Shown here: in pieces, positions 55,838 through 64,000 of the stretch | Position numbering within the stretch: position 1 is the first letter of the stretch | How the letters are laid out: every line of letters starts with the position of its first letter | Source: Mycobacterium saskatchewanense | GTDB taxonomy: Bacteria; Actinomycetota; Actinomycetes; Mycobacteriales; Mycobacteriaceae | DNA: 64,000 nt | Assembly (NCBI RefSeq): GCF_010729105.1 | Contig: NZ_AP022573.1 | Coordinates: forward strand, 1,736,001 to 1,800,000 | Reading direction: 5' to 3' | The notes under the pieces: model-generated | The model's input: the letters and a program-made list of their open reading frames with translations, nothing else | What the model was told of the DNA's origin: nothing | The model's database searches: none | Made by a program: the position numbers and the translations under genes

Positions 55838-57271
55838 TCATTCCGCCGCGTCGGCGTGAGTCTCCGCTGCGTCGTCCGCGGCGCTTGCCTCGTCGGCCTC
55901 GTTGGCCTCGTCGTCTGTCTCACCCACCGGCTCGGCCTCGTCGACCTTGGGGCGCTTGCCGAAGAACTCGCTCGTGTCAATCGTGTTGCCGGCGGTGTCG
56001 GTGACGGTGGCCGACTCGACCGCTGCGGCGATGGCCAGGCCGCGCCGCACGTCGCTGTACATGGCCGCCAGCTGGTTGTTCTCCTGCAGGTAGCCGAAGA
56101 GCTGCTGCGGCTCGATGCCGTACTGCCGAGACGTCATCACCAATCGTTCCGTCAGGTCGTCCTGGCCGACCTGGACCTGAAGCTCGTCGGCCAGCGAGTC
56201 GAGCAGCAGCTGACGCTTGACGTCGGCTTCCGCGGCCGCGCGCGCCTCGGTCTCGAGGTCCTCCCGCGACTTGCCCTGGCCGGCGAGCGCCTCTTCGAAC
56301 TTGCCCTCGTCGTGGTCGAAGCTGTGCAGCGCGTTGTGCAGCGTGCCTTCGACCTGGGCCTGCACGACGGCCTCGGGCACGGGCACCTCCACCCGTTCGA
56401 GCAGGGCCTCGAGCGTCGCGTCGCGGATCTGCTCGGCCTGTTCGGCGCGCTTGACCCGCGCCACCTGATCGCGCAGGCTGGCCCGCAGCTCGTCAATGGT
56501 GTCGAACTCGCTTGCGAGCTGGGCGAATTCGTCGTCAGGCTCCGGCAGTTCGCGTTGCTTGATCGATTTGACCGTGACCGTCACCTGGGCGTCCTGGCCG
56601 GCGTGTTCACCGGTCGCGAGCTTCGCGGTGAACTCACGCGACTCGTCGACGGACAACCCGATGAGCGCCTCGTCGAGGCCCGCGATGAGGCGGCCGGAGC
56701 CGACCTCGTGGGACAACCCCTGCGCGGCCGCGCCGGGCACCTCCTCGCCGTCGACGGTCGCGGACAGGTCGATAGAGACGAAGTCACCGTCGGCGACCGG
56801 CCGGTCGACGCCGGTGAGGGTGCCGAACCGCTCCCGCAGGGACTGCAATTCGGCCTCGACGTCGTCGTCCCCGACCTCGATTGGGTCCACGGTGACCTGC
56901 AGCTCGCTCAGCGGCGGGAAGATGATCTTCGGGCGGATGTCCACCTCGGCGGTGAAAGCGAGGTCCTGTCCGTACTCCTTGTTGGTGACCTCGATGTCGG
57001 GCTGACCGATCGGGTGGACCGCCGATTCGGCGACGGCCTGTCCGTACCGGGCGGGCAGCGCCTCGTTGACGACCTGGTCGAGCATCGCCTCCCGCCCGAT
57101 CCGGGCCTCCAGCAACTTCGCGGGCGCCTTGCCGGGCCGGAAGCCGGGCAGCCGCACCTGCTTGGCGAGCTCCTTGTAGGCCCTCTTGAACTCGGGCTCG
57201 AGTTCGACGAACGGCACCTCCACGTTGATCCGCACCCTGGTGGGGCTCAACTGCTCGACGCTGCTCTTCAC
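55838..57271 (-). CDS. tig: Trigger factor
   Basis: 477 residues from GTG, with GAGGAG upstream. N-terminal ribosome-binding domain has the conserved [11 protein letters not shown] (about 40-50), a PPIase domain lies at about 160-245, and C-terminal chaperone arms follow. The tail (about 440-477) is very acidic, ending [27 protein letters not shown], as in mycobacterial forms. Upstream of clpP1P2, the order seen across actinobacteria. Confidence 0.96.
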   Translation of the reverse strand: MKSSVEQLSPTRVRINVEVPFVELEPEFKRAYKELAKQVRLPGFRPGKAPAKLLEARIGREAMLDQVVNEALPARYGQAVAESAVHPIGQPDIEVTNKEYGQDLAFTAEVDIRPKIIFPPLSELQVTVDPIEVGDDDVEAELQSLRERFGTLTGVDRPVADGDFVSIDLSATVDGEEVPGAAAQGLSHEVGSGRLIAGLDEALIGLSVDESREFTAKLATGEHAGQDAQVTVTVKSIKQRELPEPDDEFAQLASEFDTIDELRASLRDQVARVKRAEQAEQIRDATLEALLERVEVPVPEAVVQAQVEGTLHNALHSFDHDEGKFEEALAGQGKSREDLETEARAAAEADVKRQLLLDSLADELQVQVGQDDLTERLVMTSRQYGIEPQQLFGYLQENNQLAAMYSDVRRGLAIAAAVESATVTDTAGNTIDTSEFFGKRPKVDEAEPVGETDDEANEADEASAADDAAETHADAAE

Positions 57272-57322
57272 GGGTGTGCTCCTCGGTGGTCGGTTCTGAT
57301 GGCCGCATCTGCGGTGCAGTGC

Positions 57323-57399
57323 TGGTCGGGGTGACAGGATTTGAACCTGCGGCCTTCCGCTCCCAAAGCGGATGCGCTACCAAGCTGCGCTACACCCCG
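57323..57399 (-). tRNA. tRNA-Pro (TGG)
   Basis: Minus strand, 77 bases including an encoded CCA. Acceptor stem CGGGGUG/CACCCCG, D-arm GCGCAGCUUGGUAGCGC, anticodon loop UUUGGGA (anticodon UGG), T-loop GGUUCAAAUCC. It matches the proline tRNA beside tig in M. tuberculosis. Confidence 0.97.
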
Positions 57400-57545
57400 C
57401 GCTGACCTCGCGATCCTACGGCGCCCCGGTACCGGGCTGGCCACCGGCTTTGCCGCGACCGCGAGGACCTCACGGGGCGATCACGAGACCGCGTCGATTA
57501 GATTTGATCTTCGCCGCCAGCTACAGTCACGCTCGACTAACACAT

Positions 57546-57616
57546 GCGGGCGTAGCTCAATGGTAGAGCCCTAGTCTTCCAAACTAGCTACGCGGGTTCG
57601 ATTCCCGTCGCCCGCT
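57546..57616 (+). tRNA. tRNA-Gly (TCC)
   Basis: 71 bases, CCA not encoded. Acceptor stem GCGGGCG/CGCCCGC, D-arm GCUCAAUGGUAGAGC, anticodon loop CUUCCAA (anticodon UCC), T-loop GGUUCGAUUCC. Divergent from tRNA-Pro and 33 bases before the lipP start. Confidence 0.97.
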
Positions 57617-57649
57617 CGGAGCTAAGTGTCTGCTCGATAGAAAGGCGCC

Positions 57650-58858
57650 ATGAACGACGCCCGAACAACCGCGGAGACGAGCACCACGATCCACGGCTCA
57701 TGCGCATCCGAGTTCGCCGGTGTGCGTAAGGCATTCGAGCGCAACTTCGCGCTCCGCCGGGAGGTCGGCGCGGCGGTCGCGGTATGGGTGGACGGCGCCC
57801 TCGTGGTCAACCTGTGGGGCGGGAGCGCCGACGCGGCCCGCACCCGTCCCTGGCGTCAGGACACCCTCACCACCGTGCTCTCCGGCACGAAGGCGCTGAC
57901 GGCCACCTGCATTCACCAGTTGGCCGATCGCGGCGAGGTGGACCTGCACGCGCCGGTGGCACGCTATTGGCCCGAATTCGGGCAGGCCGGTAAGGAAGGC
58001 ATCACCCTGGCCATGGTCATGGGCCACCGGTCCGGGGTCATCGGGCCGAACAGGCGGATGCGCTGGGAAGACGTCGCCGACTGGGATTTCGTCTGCGAGC
58101 AGCTGGCCGCCGCCGAGCCCTGGTGGCGGCCGAACACCGCCCAGGGCTACCACATGACCACGTTCGGCTTCATCCTCGGCGAGGTCTTCCGCCGCGTCAC
58201 GGGTCGAACGGTCGGGCACTACCTGCGCACCGAGATCGCCGAACCGATCGGCGCCGACGTCCACATCGGGCTGTCCGCGGCCGAGCAGCGCCGCTGCGCC
58301 GACCGGGTGAACAAGCCGCATGCCCGGGACCTGCTGGCCGACGCCCAGGCCCCCGGCTATCCGACCAGCCTCGACGAGCACCCCAAGGCCGGGCTCGCGG
58401 TCTCGATGGGATTCGCGGGCGACGACGAGCTCAGCTCCCACGACCTGCAACTGTGGCGCCAACTCGAGTTCCCGGGCACCAACGGCCAGGTCTCGGCGCT
58501 GGGGCTGGCGACGTTCTACAACGCGCTCGCCCAGGAGAAGCTGCTCAGCCGCGAGCACATGGATCTCGTGCGGGTATGCCAGGGCGGATTCGAGCCCGAC
58601 CTGGTGCTCGGTCCCAGGGTCGCCGACCACGGGTGGGGCTTGGGCTACATGCTCAACCAGCGGTGCGTCAACGGGCCCAACCCGGGCATCTTCGGGCACG
58701 GCGGCCTGGGCGGCTCATTCGGGTTCGTCGACTTGGAGCACCGGATCGGCTACGCGTACGTGATGAACCGTTTCGACGCCACCAAGGCCAACGCGGACCC
58801 GCGCAGCGTCGCCCTCAGCAGCGAGGTGTATGCGGCGCTGGGAGTGGCCCCCGAATAA
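57650..58858 (+). CDS. lipP: Serine beta-lactamase-like esterase LipP
   Basis: 402 residues; AAAGG lies 5 bases before the ATG. Beta-lactamase/esterase fold: catalytic SxxK is Ser-Gly-Thr-Lys in VLSGTKALTATC, then the Tyr motif GYHMTTFGFILGE, and GHGGLGGSFG near the end. It belongs to family VIII-type esterases; the ortholog Rv2463 is annotated LipP. True substrate unknown. A strong bidirectional hairpin follows the stop. Confidence 0.88.
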   Translation: MNDARTTAETSTTIHGSCASEFAGVRKAFERNFALRREVGAAVAVWVDGALVVNLWGGSADAARTRPWRQDTLTTVLSGTKALTATCIHQLADRGEVDLHAPVARYWPEFGQAGKEGITLAMVMGHRSGVIGPNRRMRWEDVADWDFVCEQLAAAEPWWRPNTAQGYHMTTFGFILGEVFRRVTGRTVGHYLRTEIAEPIGADVHIGLSAAEQRRCADRVNKPHARDLLADAQAPGYPTSLDEHPKAGLAVSMGFAGDDELSSHDLQLWRQLEFPGTNGQVSALGLATFYNALAQEKLLSREHMDLVRVCQGGFEPDLVLGPRVADHGWGLGYMLNQRCVNGPNPGIFGHGGLGGSFGFVDLEHRIGYAYVMNRFDATKANADPRSVALSSEVYAALGVAPE

Positions 58859-58882
58859 GCGCCCTGCCGGATGGCAGGGCGC
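58859..58882. terminator. Hairpin terminator between lipP and the secreted-protein gene
   Basis: Perfect 10-bp stem (GCGCCCTGCC/GGCAGGGCGC) with a GGAT loop, starting right after the lipP stop and 20 bases beyond the end of the converging gene. It can serve both strands. Confidence 0.7.
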
Positions 58883-58902
58883 GTTCGGTCGCGTGGACGG
58901 GA

Positions 58903-59211
58903 TCAGGGATGCCAGCCGGGCGGTGGCGGTCCGGGCGGGCCCCACGGGCCACCCGGTGGCGGCGGCGGACCCCAGGGACCACCCGGCGGTGGCGGTGGAC
59001 CACCCCATCCCGGTGGTGGCGGCGGGCCCCCGCGCCAGTCATGGCAGCTGTTCCAGTCCCAGTTGTTCCCCCAACCCGGGTCCCAGAACTCGCCGGGGCA
59101 CCATTGCGGGAAGGGACCCGGCTGCGCTTGCGCCTGAGTTGCGATGCCCAAGCCCGCCAATCCCAGTCCGCCGATTGCGACCGCTGTTGCGGCTAAACGT
59201 GGAAGCGTCAT
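58903..59211 (-). CDS. Small secreted Trp/Cys/Pro-rich protein, copy 1
   Basis: 102 residues from ATG 59211. Signal peptide TLPRLAATAVAIGGLGLAGLGIATQAQA ends at Ala-x-Ala, then a mature core QPGPFPQWCPGEFWDPGWG, NNWDWNSCHDWRGG and a long Gly/Pro tail of PPPPPGGPWG repeats. Two cysteines could form one disulfide. The core is shared with the next gene (59329-59601). I do not recognise a function. Similar short secreted proteins exist in mycobacteria, but none is characterised as far as I know. Confidence 0.75.
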   Translation of the reverse strand: MTLPRLAATAVAIGGLGLAGLGIATQAQAQPGPFPQWCPGEFWDPGWGNNWDWNSCHDWRGGPPPPPGWGGPPPPPGGPWGPPPPPGGPWGPPGPPPPGWHP

Positions 59212-59270
59212 CACAGAGGTGTCGGTACCCCGTCGGGAACGCCGGCCAAACTTCCACGCCCGACGCTCAC

Positions 59271-59312
59271 CGCGCCGCACCCTGCCGAACGACGTCGGCA
59301 GGGTGCGGCGCG
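59271..59312. terminator. Long hairpin between the two secreted-protein genes
   Basis: Perfect 18-bp stem (left arm begins CGCGCCGCACCC) with a 6-base loop, 17 bases after the stop of copy 2 and about 60 bases before the start of copy 1 (minus strand). Fits a strong terminator for copy 2, which implies copy 1 has its own promoter. Confidence 0.75.
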
Positions 59313-59328
59313 TGTCGATGCGAGTGGA

Positions 59329-59601
59329 TCAGCGATGCCATCCCGGACCGCCGGGACCGCCCGGGCCGCCTGGCCCTCGGAACGGTTCCGGGTGTGGGTT
59401 GGGGCCCGGTCCACGCCAATTGTCGTGGCAGTGCCCCCCGTCCCAGTTGTCGCCCCAGCCGGGATCCCAGAAGTCGCCGGGGCACCATTGCGGAAACGGA
59501 CCCGGCTGCGCCCGGGCTTCGGTTGCTAGCCCGGCTCCGACCACCCCAAGACCAATAACTATGGCGAAAAACGTTGCAGCTAAACGAGAAATAGTTGTCA
59601 C
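59329..59601 (-). CDS. Small secreted Trp/Cys/Pro-rich protein, copy 2
   Basis: 90 residues from a GTG at 59601, placed by alignment of the signal peptide (TTISRLAATFFAIVIGLGVVGAGLATEARA) with copy 1; a second in-frame GTG lies 7 codons upstream. Mature core QPGPFPQWCPGDFWDPGWG, DNWDGGHCHDNWRGPG, then a Gly/Pro tail ending GGPGGPGGPGWHR. It is the tandem paralogue of the gene at 58903-59211, with the cysteines and tryptophans kept. Function unknown. Confidence 0.72.
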   Translation of the reverse strand: MTTISRLAATFFAIVIGLGVVGAGLATEARAQPGPFPQWCPGDFWDPGWGDNWDGGHCHDNWRGPGPNPHPEPFRGPGGPGGPGGPGWHR

Positions 59602-59722
59602 GGTGGTTACTACTACCCGCACGCCCACCGCGATCAAACAATAGACGTCAGCGTTTCTTGCTGGCAGTTTCCTGGGAAGCGTGCACCAGCCATTACCGGG
59701 GGCTGGCCGGCGGTGACTTCGG

Positions 59723-60523
59723 TCACTTCTGGCAGGTCGGGCACCAGAACACGTTGCGGCCCTCCAACACCGCGGTGCTGACCGGCCCCCCGCACACCCG
59801 GCACGGCTCGCCGGCGCGCCGGTACACGTAGGTACGGGGCCGTCCCGGGCGGTATGACGGCGGGCCGTGATCGTGTTCGGGCTCGACCACAACGATCTTG
59901 CCGCGCCGCAAGCCGACCTTCATCAGCGCGACCAGATCGGTCCAGGCCGCGCCGAACTCCGCTTCGCCGATCCCCCGGCCCGGCCGGTACGGGTCGATTC
60001 GATGGCGGAACAGCAACTCGCTGCGGTACACATTGCCCACGCCGGCGATGACGGCCTGGTCCATCAGCAGCGCGCCAATCGGCCTGCGGGACTTTGCAAT
60101 TCGCGTCCAAGCCCACGACGGGTCGGCATCGCGACGCAGCGGGTCGGGACCCAACCGGGCCAGCACGTCGCTGACCTGCGCCTCGTCGACGACTTCGCAC
60201 ACCGTCGGGCCGCGTAGGTCGGTGCCGTGGTCGGCACCGACCATCCGCATCCGCACCTGCCCGACGGGTTCCGGGAGCACCGCACCGTCCTCGCGGGGCC
60301 ACTCGGTGAAGGCGCCGTAGAGACCGAGGTGCACGTGCACGATCGGCCCGCCGGCGTAGTGGTGGAAGAGGTGCTTGCCCCAGGCGCTGGTGCGCAGCAG
60401 CACCCGGCCGTCCACCGCGTCGCTGGCGAAGCGGCCCTGCGGGCTGGAGACCGCGACCGGTGCGCCGGAGAACCGGCGCTGGTGCAGCCGGGCCAGCCGG
60501 TGCAGCGTATGCCCTTCGGGCAT
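59723..60523 (-). CDS. nei: Endonuclease VIII (Fpg/Nei family DNA glycosylase)
   Basis: 266 residues. N-terminus PEGHTLHRLARLHQ supplies the catalytic Pro2 and Glu3. A helix-two-turn-helix follows (QAVIAGVGNVYRSELLFRH), and the C-terminal zinc finger is CRVCGG...FWCPTCQK. It excises oxidised bases and cuts the strand. Start ATG fixed by the required Pro at position 2. Syntenic with Rv2464c; 3 bases from rpiB. Confidence 0.94.
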   Translation of the reverse strand: MPEGHTLHRLARLHQRRFSGAPVAVSSPQGRFASDAVDGRVLLRTSAWGKHLFHHYAGGPIVHVHLGLYGAFTEWPREDGAVLPEPVGQVRMRMVGADHGTDLRGPTVCEVVDEAQVSDVLARLGPDPLRRDADPSWAWTRIAKSRRPIGALLMDQAVIAGVGNVYRSELLFRHRIDPYRPGRGIGEAEFGAAWTDLVALMKVGLRRGKIVVVEPEHDHGPPSYRPGRPRTYVYRRAGEPCRVCGGPVSTAVLEGRNVFWCPTCQK

Positions 60524-60526
60524 GGG

Positions 60527-61015
60527 TCAGGCCGGGGCGCCGGGGACCGGCGGCGCCCGGTGCGTGCGCTCGTATTCGCTGAGGATGTCGATACGGCGTT
60601 GATGCCGTTCGGCTTTCGACCACGGTGTGGTGAGGAACGCGTCCACGAAGGACAGCGCCTCCTCGACGGTGTGCATGCGACCACCGATTCCGATCAGCTG
60701 CGCGTTGTTGTGCTGCCTGGCCAAGCTCGCCGTCTCGACGCTCCAAGCCAGCGCGCAGCGGGCCCCCGGCACCTTGTTCGCCGCGATCTGCTCCCCGTTG
60801 CCCGATCCACCCAGCACGATGCCGAGGCTCTCGGGGTCGGCCACCGTGCGGGTGGCCGCGTCGATGCAGAAAGCCGGGTAATCGTCCTCGGGGTCATAGC
60901 CGAACGCGCCGCAATCGATGGGCTCGTGCCCGGATTGCTTCAGGTGCTCGATGATCTGCTGCTTGAGCTCGTATCCGGCGTGGTCTGAACCCAGGTAGAC
61001 GCGCATGCCCGACAT
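60527..61015 (-). CDS. rpiB: Ribose-5-phosphate isomerase B
   Basis: 162 residues from ATG 61015; ATG 61006 (three codons later) has AAGGA at better distance. Family motifs: VYLGSDHAGYELKQQIIEHL, DDYPAFCIDAAT and GIVLGGSGNGEQIAANKVPGARCALAW with the catalytic region, plus HNNAQLIGIGGR. Interconverts ribose-5-phosphate and ribulose-5-phosphate in the pentose pathway. Confidence 0.94.
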   Translation of the reverse strand: MSGMRVYLGSDHAGYELKQQIIEHLKQSGHEPIDCGAFGYDPEDDYPAFCIDAATRTVADPESLGIVLGGSGNGEQIAANKVPGARCALAWSVETASLARQHNNAQLIGIGGRMHTVEEALSFVDAFLTTPWSKAERHQRRIDILSEYERTHRAPPVPGAPA

Positions 61016-61045
61016 CCTTGCATGCCGCGGACCGCCCCCGCCGAG

Positions 61046-61669
61046 TCAGTCGAACTGCGGCGGCTCGGTGCGGGTCCGCTTGAGCTCGAAGAAGTGCGGG
61101 TACGACGCGAAGGTCACCGAGGCGTCCCACAGCTTGCCCGCTTCCTCGCCCCGCGGGATCTTCGAGATGACCGGACCGAAGAACGCCACACCGTTGACAT
61201 GGATGGTCGGGGTGCCGACGTCGTCGCCGACCGCGTCCATGCCCGCGTGGTGGCTCTTACGCAGCGCGTCGTCGTAGGCCTCGCTGTGCGCGGCCTCGGC
61301 CAGCTCCGCGGGCAGTCCGGCGTCGGCGAGCGACAACTTGATGACCTCCTCGAGGTTCTTGTTGTCCTCGTTGTGGATCCGGGTGCCCATGGCGGTGTAC
61401 AGGGGCGCCAGGACACCGGCGCCGTGGGCCTGCTCGGCCGCGATGGCCACACGCACGGGCCCCCAGGCGTGCTTCATCATTTCCCGGTACTTGTCGGGCA
61501 GGCCTTCTCGGTTCTCGTTGAGGATCGCCAGGCTCATCACGTGGAAGTGCACCTCGATGTCGCGGACCTTCTCGACCTCGAGGATCCAGCGCGACGTGAT
61601 CCAGCACCACGGGCACAGCGGATCGAACCAGAAGTCGGCTTGGTTTTTCCCGGTAGCGTTCTCGGGCAT
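61046..61669 (-). CDS. Mycothiol-dependent DsbA-like reductase (Rv2466c type)
   Basis: 207 residues from ATG 61669, with AAAGGA upstream. Thioredoxin fold with [21 protein letters not shown] (active cysteines Cys19 and Cys22) and a helical insert, then [23 protein letters not shown] with the cis-Pro loop. Rv2466c of M. tuberculosis is a mycothiol-dependent nitroreductase that activates the prodrug TP053 and responds to oxidative stress. Same length and position here. Confidence 0.92.
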   Translation of the reverse strand: MPENATGKNQADFWFDPLCPWCWITSRWILEVEKVRDIEVHFHVMSLAILNENREGLPDKYREMMKHAWGPVRVAIAAEQAHGAGVLAPLYTAMGTRIHNEDNKNLEEVIKLSLADAGLPAELAEAAHSEAYDDALRKSHHAGMDAVGDDVGTPTIHVNGVAFFGPVISKIPRGEEAGKLWDASVTFASYPHFFELKRTRTEPPQFD

Positions 61670-61778
61670 AGCGCAGTCCTTTCGTCGGTCAAGACACCGT
61701 CCAGCACAACCGTAGGCTTCCCGCAGGTGTTCCCACTGTGCGCGAGAACCGCGCGGACCCAGCACGTAAGTTGGACGC

Positions 61779-64000
61779 GTGGCCCTTCCTAACCTCACCC
61801 GGGACCAGGCCGTCGAGCGCGCCGCCCTGATCACCGTCGACAGCTACCGGATCGACCTCGACGTCACTGACGGCAGTGGCGCCCCGGGCAGGCGAACGTT
61901 CCGGTCGAAGACGACCGTCACCTTCGACGCGCTCCCCGGCGCCGACACGATGGTCGACCTCTCCGCCGACACCGTGCGCAGCGCCACGCTCAATGGCCGC
62001 GAGCTCGACGTGTCCGAATACGACGAATCGACCGGCATCCCGCTGCGCGGGCTCGAGGAGCACAACGTCCTCGTCGTCGAAGCCGACTGCCGCTACTCCA
62101 ACACCGGGGAGGGACTGCACCTGTTCGTCGACCCGGTGGACAACGAGACCTACCTGTACTCGCAGTTCGAAACCGCCGACGCGAAGCGGATGTTCGCCTG
62201 CTTCGACCAGCCCGACCTCAAGGCGACGTTCGACGTCACGGTGACCGCGCCCAGGCACTGGAAGGTCGTCTCCAACGGCGCCACCGTGTCGGTCTCCCAG
62301 GCGGACGGGGCCGCCGTGCACACCTTTGCCACCACACCGCGGATGAGCACCTACCTGGTGGCGCTGATCGCCGGGCCGTACGAGAGGTGGCTGGACACCT
62401 ACACCGACGAGCACGGCGAGATCCCGCTGGGCATCTACTGCCGGGCCTCGCTGGCCCCGTTCATGGACGCCGAGCGGCTCTTCACCCAGACCAAGCAGGG
62501 ATTCGGGTTCTACCACAAGAACTTTGGACTGCCGTACGCGTTCGGCAAGTACGACCAGCTGTTCGTCCCCGAGTTCAACGCCGGAGCTATGGAAAACGCG
62601 GGCGCGGTGACCTTCCTCGAGGACTACGTGTTCCGCAGCAAGGTCACCCGCGCGTCGTACGAGCGGCGCGCCGAGACCGTGCTGCACGAGATGGCGCACA
62701 TGTGGTTCGGCGACCTGGTCACCATGACGTGGTGGGACGACCTGTGGCTCAACGAGTCTTTCGCGACCTTCGCGTCGGTCTTGTGCCAGGCCGAGGCGAC
62801 CGAATTCACCGAGGCATGGACGACTTTCGCGACGGTCGAGAAGTCGTGGGCGTACCGCCAGGACCAGCTGCCGTCCACCCATCCGATCGCCGCCGACATT
62901 CCCGACCTGGCCGCGGTCGAGGTCAACTTCGACGGCATCACGTATGCCAAGGGCGCGTCGGTGCTCAAGCAGTTGGTGGCCTACGTCGGGCTGGAGCACT
63001 TCCTGGCCGGCCTGCGGGACTACTTCCGCACCCACGCGTTCGGCAACGCCACGTTCGACGACCTGGTCGCCGCGCTCGAGAAGGCGTCCGGGCGCGATTT
63101 GTCCGACTGGGGGCAGCAGTGGCTGAAGACCACCGGGCTGAACACGCTGCGCCCCGAGTTCGACGTCGACACCGAGGGCAAGTTCACCCGGTTCACGGTG
63201 ACGCAGGGCGGCGCGGAGCCGGGTGCCGGTGAGACGCGCGTGCATCGGCTTGCGGTCGGCATCTACGACGACGACGCGGCCGGCAAGCTCGTGCGGGTGC
63301 ACCGCGAGGAACTCGACGTCGAGGGACCTGTCACGGAAGTGCCCGCGCTGACTGGAGTTTCGCGTGGGCAGCTGGTGCTGGTCAACGACGACGACTTCAC
63401 GTATTGCTCACTGCGGCTGGATCCGCAGTCGCTGCGGACCGCGCTGCGGCGCATCGCCGACATCGCCGAGCCGCTGCCGCGCACGCTGGTGTGGTCGGCG
63501 GCGTGGGAGATGACCCGCGCGGCCGAGCTCCGGGCCCGCGACTTCGTCGCGCTGGTGTCGGGCGGGGTGCAGGCCGAGACCGAGGTCGGCGTGGCGCAGC
63601 GGCTGCTGCTTCAGGCGCAGACCGCGCTGGGTTCCTACGCCGAGCCCGGCTGGGCCCGCGAGCGCGGTTGGCCGGAATTCGCCGATCGGCTACTGGAGTT
63701 GGCGCGCGGGGCGGAGCCCGGATCCGATCACCAGCTCGCGTTCGTCAACACCCTGTGCTCGTCGGTGCTCTCGACCCGCCATGTTGTGATGCTCGCCGAC
63801 CTCCTCGACCACGATCCCGCGGAGTCGGGGCTGGCCGGGCTGGTGATCGACACCGACCTGCGGTGGCGCATCGTCACCGCGCTGGCCACCGCCGGACACA
63901 TCGACGCCGACGGGGCCGCGACACCGTTCATCGATGCCGAGGTGGAGCGCGACCCGACCGCCGCGGGCAAGCGGCACGGTGCTCAGGCCGCGGCGGCGCG
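61779..64000 (+). CDS. pepN: Aminopeptidase N (3' truncated by window edge)
   Basis: First 740 residues of a protein of about 860 (Rv2467). GTG start ([27 protein letters not shown]). M1 zinc peptidase: substrate motif GAMENAGAV (269-273 for GAMEN), zinc site [24 protein letters not shown] (His303, His307 and the downstream Glu). An ERAP1-like C-terminal domain begins at about 520 and is cut at base 64000. Cytoplasmic, removes N-terminal residues from peptides. Divergent from the DsbA-like gene. Confidence 0.95.
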   Translation, partial: MALPNLTRDQAVERAALITVDSYRIDLDVTDGSGAPGRRTFRSKTTVTFDALPGADTMVDLSADTVRSATLNGRELDVSEYDESTGIPLRGLEEHNVLVVEADCRYSNTGEGLHLFVDPVDNETYLYSQFETADAKRMFACFDQPDLKATFDVTVTAPRHWKVVSNGATVSVSQADGAAVHTFATTPRMSTYLVALIAGPYERWLDTYTDEHGEIPLGIYCRASLAPFMDAERLFTQTKQGFGFYHKNFGLPYAFGKYDQLFVPEFNAGAMENAGAVTFLEDYVFRSKVTRASYERRAETVLHEMAHMWFGDLVTMTWWDDLWLNESFATFASVLCQAEATEFTEAWTTFATVEKSWAYRQDQLPSTHPIAADIPDLAAVEVNFDGITYAKGASVLKQLVAYVGLEHFLAGLRDYFRTHAFGNATFDDLVAALEKASGRDLSDWGQQWLKTTGLNTLRPEFDVDTEGKFTRFTVTQGGAEPGAGETRVHRLAVGIYDDDAAGKLVRVHREELDVEGPVTEVPALTGVSRGQLVLVNDDDFTYCSLRLDPQSLRTALRRIADIAEPLPRTLVWSAAWEMTRAAELRARDFVALVSGGVQAETEVGVAQRLLLQAQTALGSYAEPGWARERGWPEFADRLLELARGAEPGSDHQLAFVNTLCSSVLSTRHVVMLADLLDHDPAESGLAGLVIDTDLRWRIVTALATAGHIDADGAATPFIDAEVERDPTAAGKRHGAQAAAA

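Overview
The window is high-GC DNA of a slow-growing Mycobacterium, most like the M. avium complex. The evidence is the near-continuous synteny with the M. tuberculosis block Rv2417c to Rv2467 (degV-octT-gpgP-rsfS-nadD, VWA/MoxR pair, proA, MscS/cyclase pair, nadE, proB-obg-rpmA-rplU, rne, ndkA, folC-valS, rpfE, mobA, korBA, clpX, clpP2-clpP1-tig, lipP, nei, rpiB, mycothiol DsbA, pepN), together with PE-PPE and MmpS/MmpL genes. Names by synteny come from memory of that genome; no search was run.

Layout. 1-7000 is an accessory cell-envelope lipid locus, cut by the left edge: a PE-PPE hydrolase/acyltransferase end, a fatty-acyl-AMP ligase, an NAD(P)-binding dehydrogenase and a coupled mmpS-mmpL pair. 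7-18.8 kb (mostly minus strand) is the core block: DegV, methylglucose lipopolysaccharide enzymes, NAD synthesis, a MoxR/VWA pair, proline synthesis, and a cyclic-nucleotide-binding MscS channel overlapping a membrane class III cyclase-like protein with a degenerate active site. 18.9-25.1 kb holds a scrambled ribokinase relic (internal inversion plus frameshifts) and a GntR-controlled cluster of MmgE/PrpD, an isocitrate-lyase/PEP-mutase enzyme, aconitase-like large and small subunits and a PEBP protein. A near-perfect palindrome lies between regulator and cluster.

25.1-32.8 kb is mixed: an intergenic short-repeat patch, a VOC protein, nadE, an isochorismatase-like hydrolase, a sirtuin, a divergent P450/TetR pair, a MarR regulator with its own palindrome, and a DUF5313-like membrane protein. 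32.8-52.8 kb is core: proB-obg-rpmA-rplU, rne, ndk-folC-valS, an enoyl-reductase-like gene, rpfE with a structured leader, an approximately 0.8 kb non-coding stretch, mobA, korB-korA and clpX. At 53.1-54.4 kb an IS30-family element sits where M. tuberculosis has mmuM/Rv2459. 54.5-64 kb holds clpP2-clpP1, tig, tRNA-Pro, tRNA-Gly, lipP, two tandem small secreted Trp/Cys/Pro-rich proteins, nei, rpiB, the mycothiol-dependent DsbA-like reductase and pepN, cut by the right edge.

Many genes are joined by 1-14 nt start/stop overlaps (ATGA or GTGA), so several operons are probably translationally coupled. GTG starts are common and a few TTG starts are proposed.
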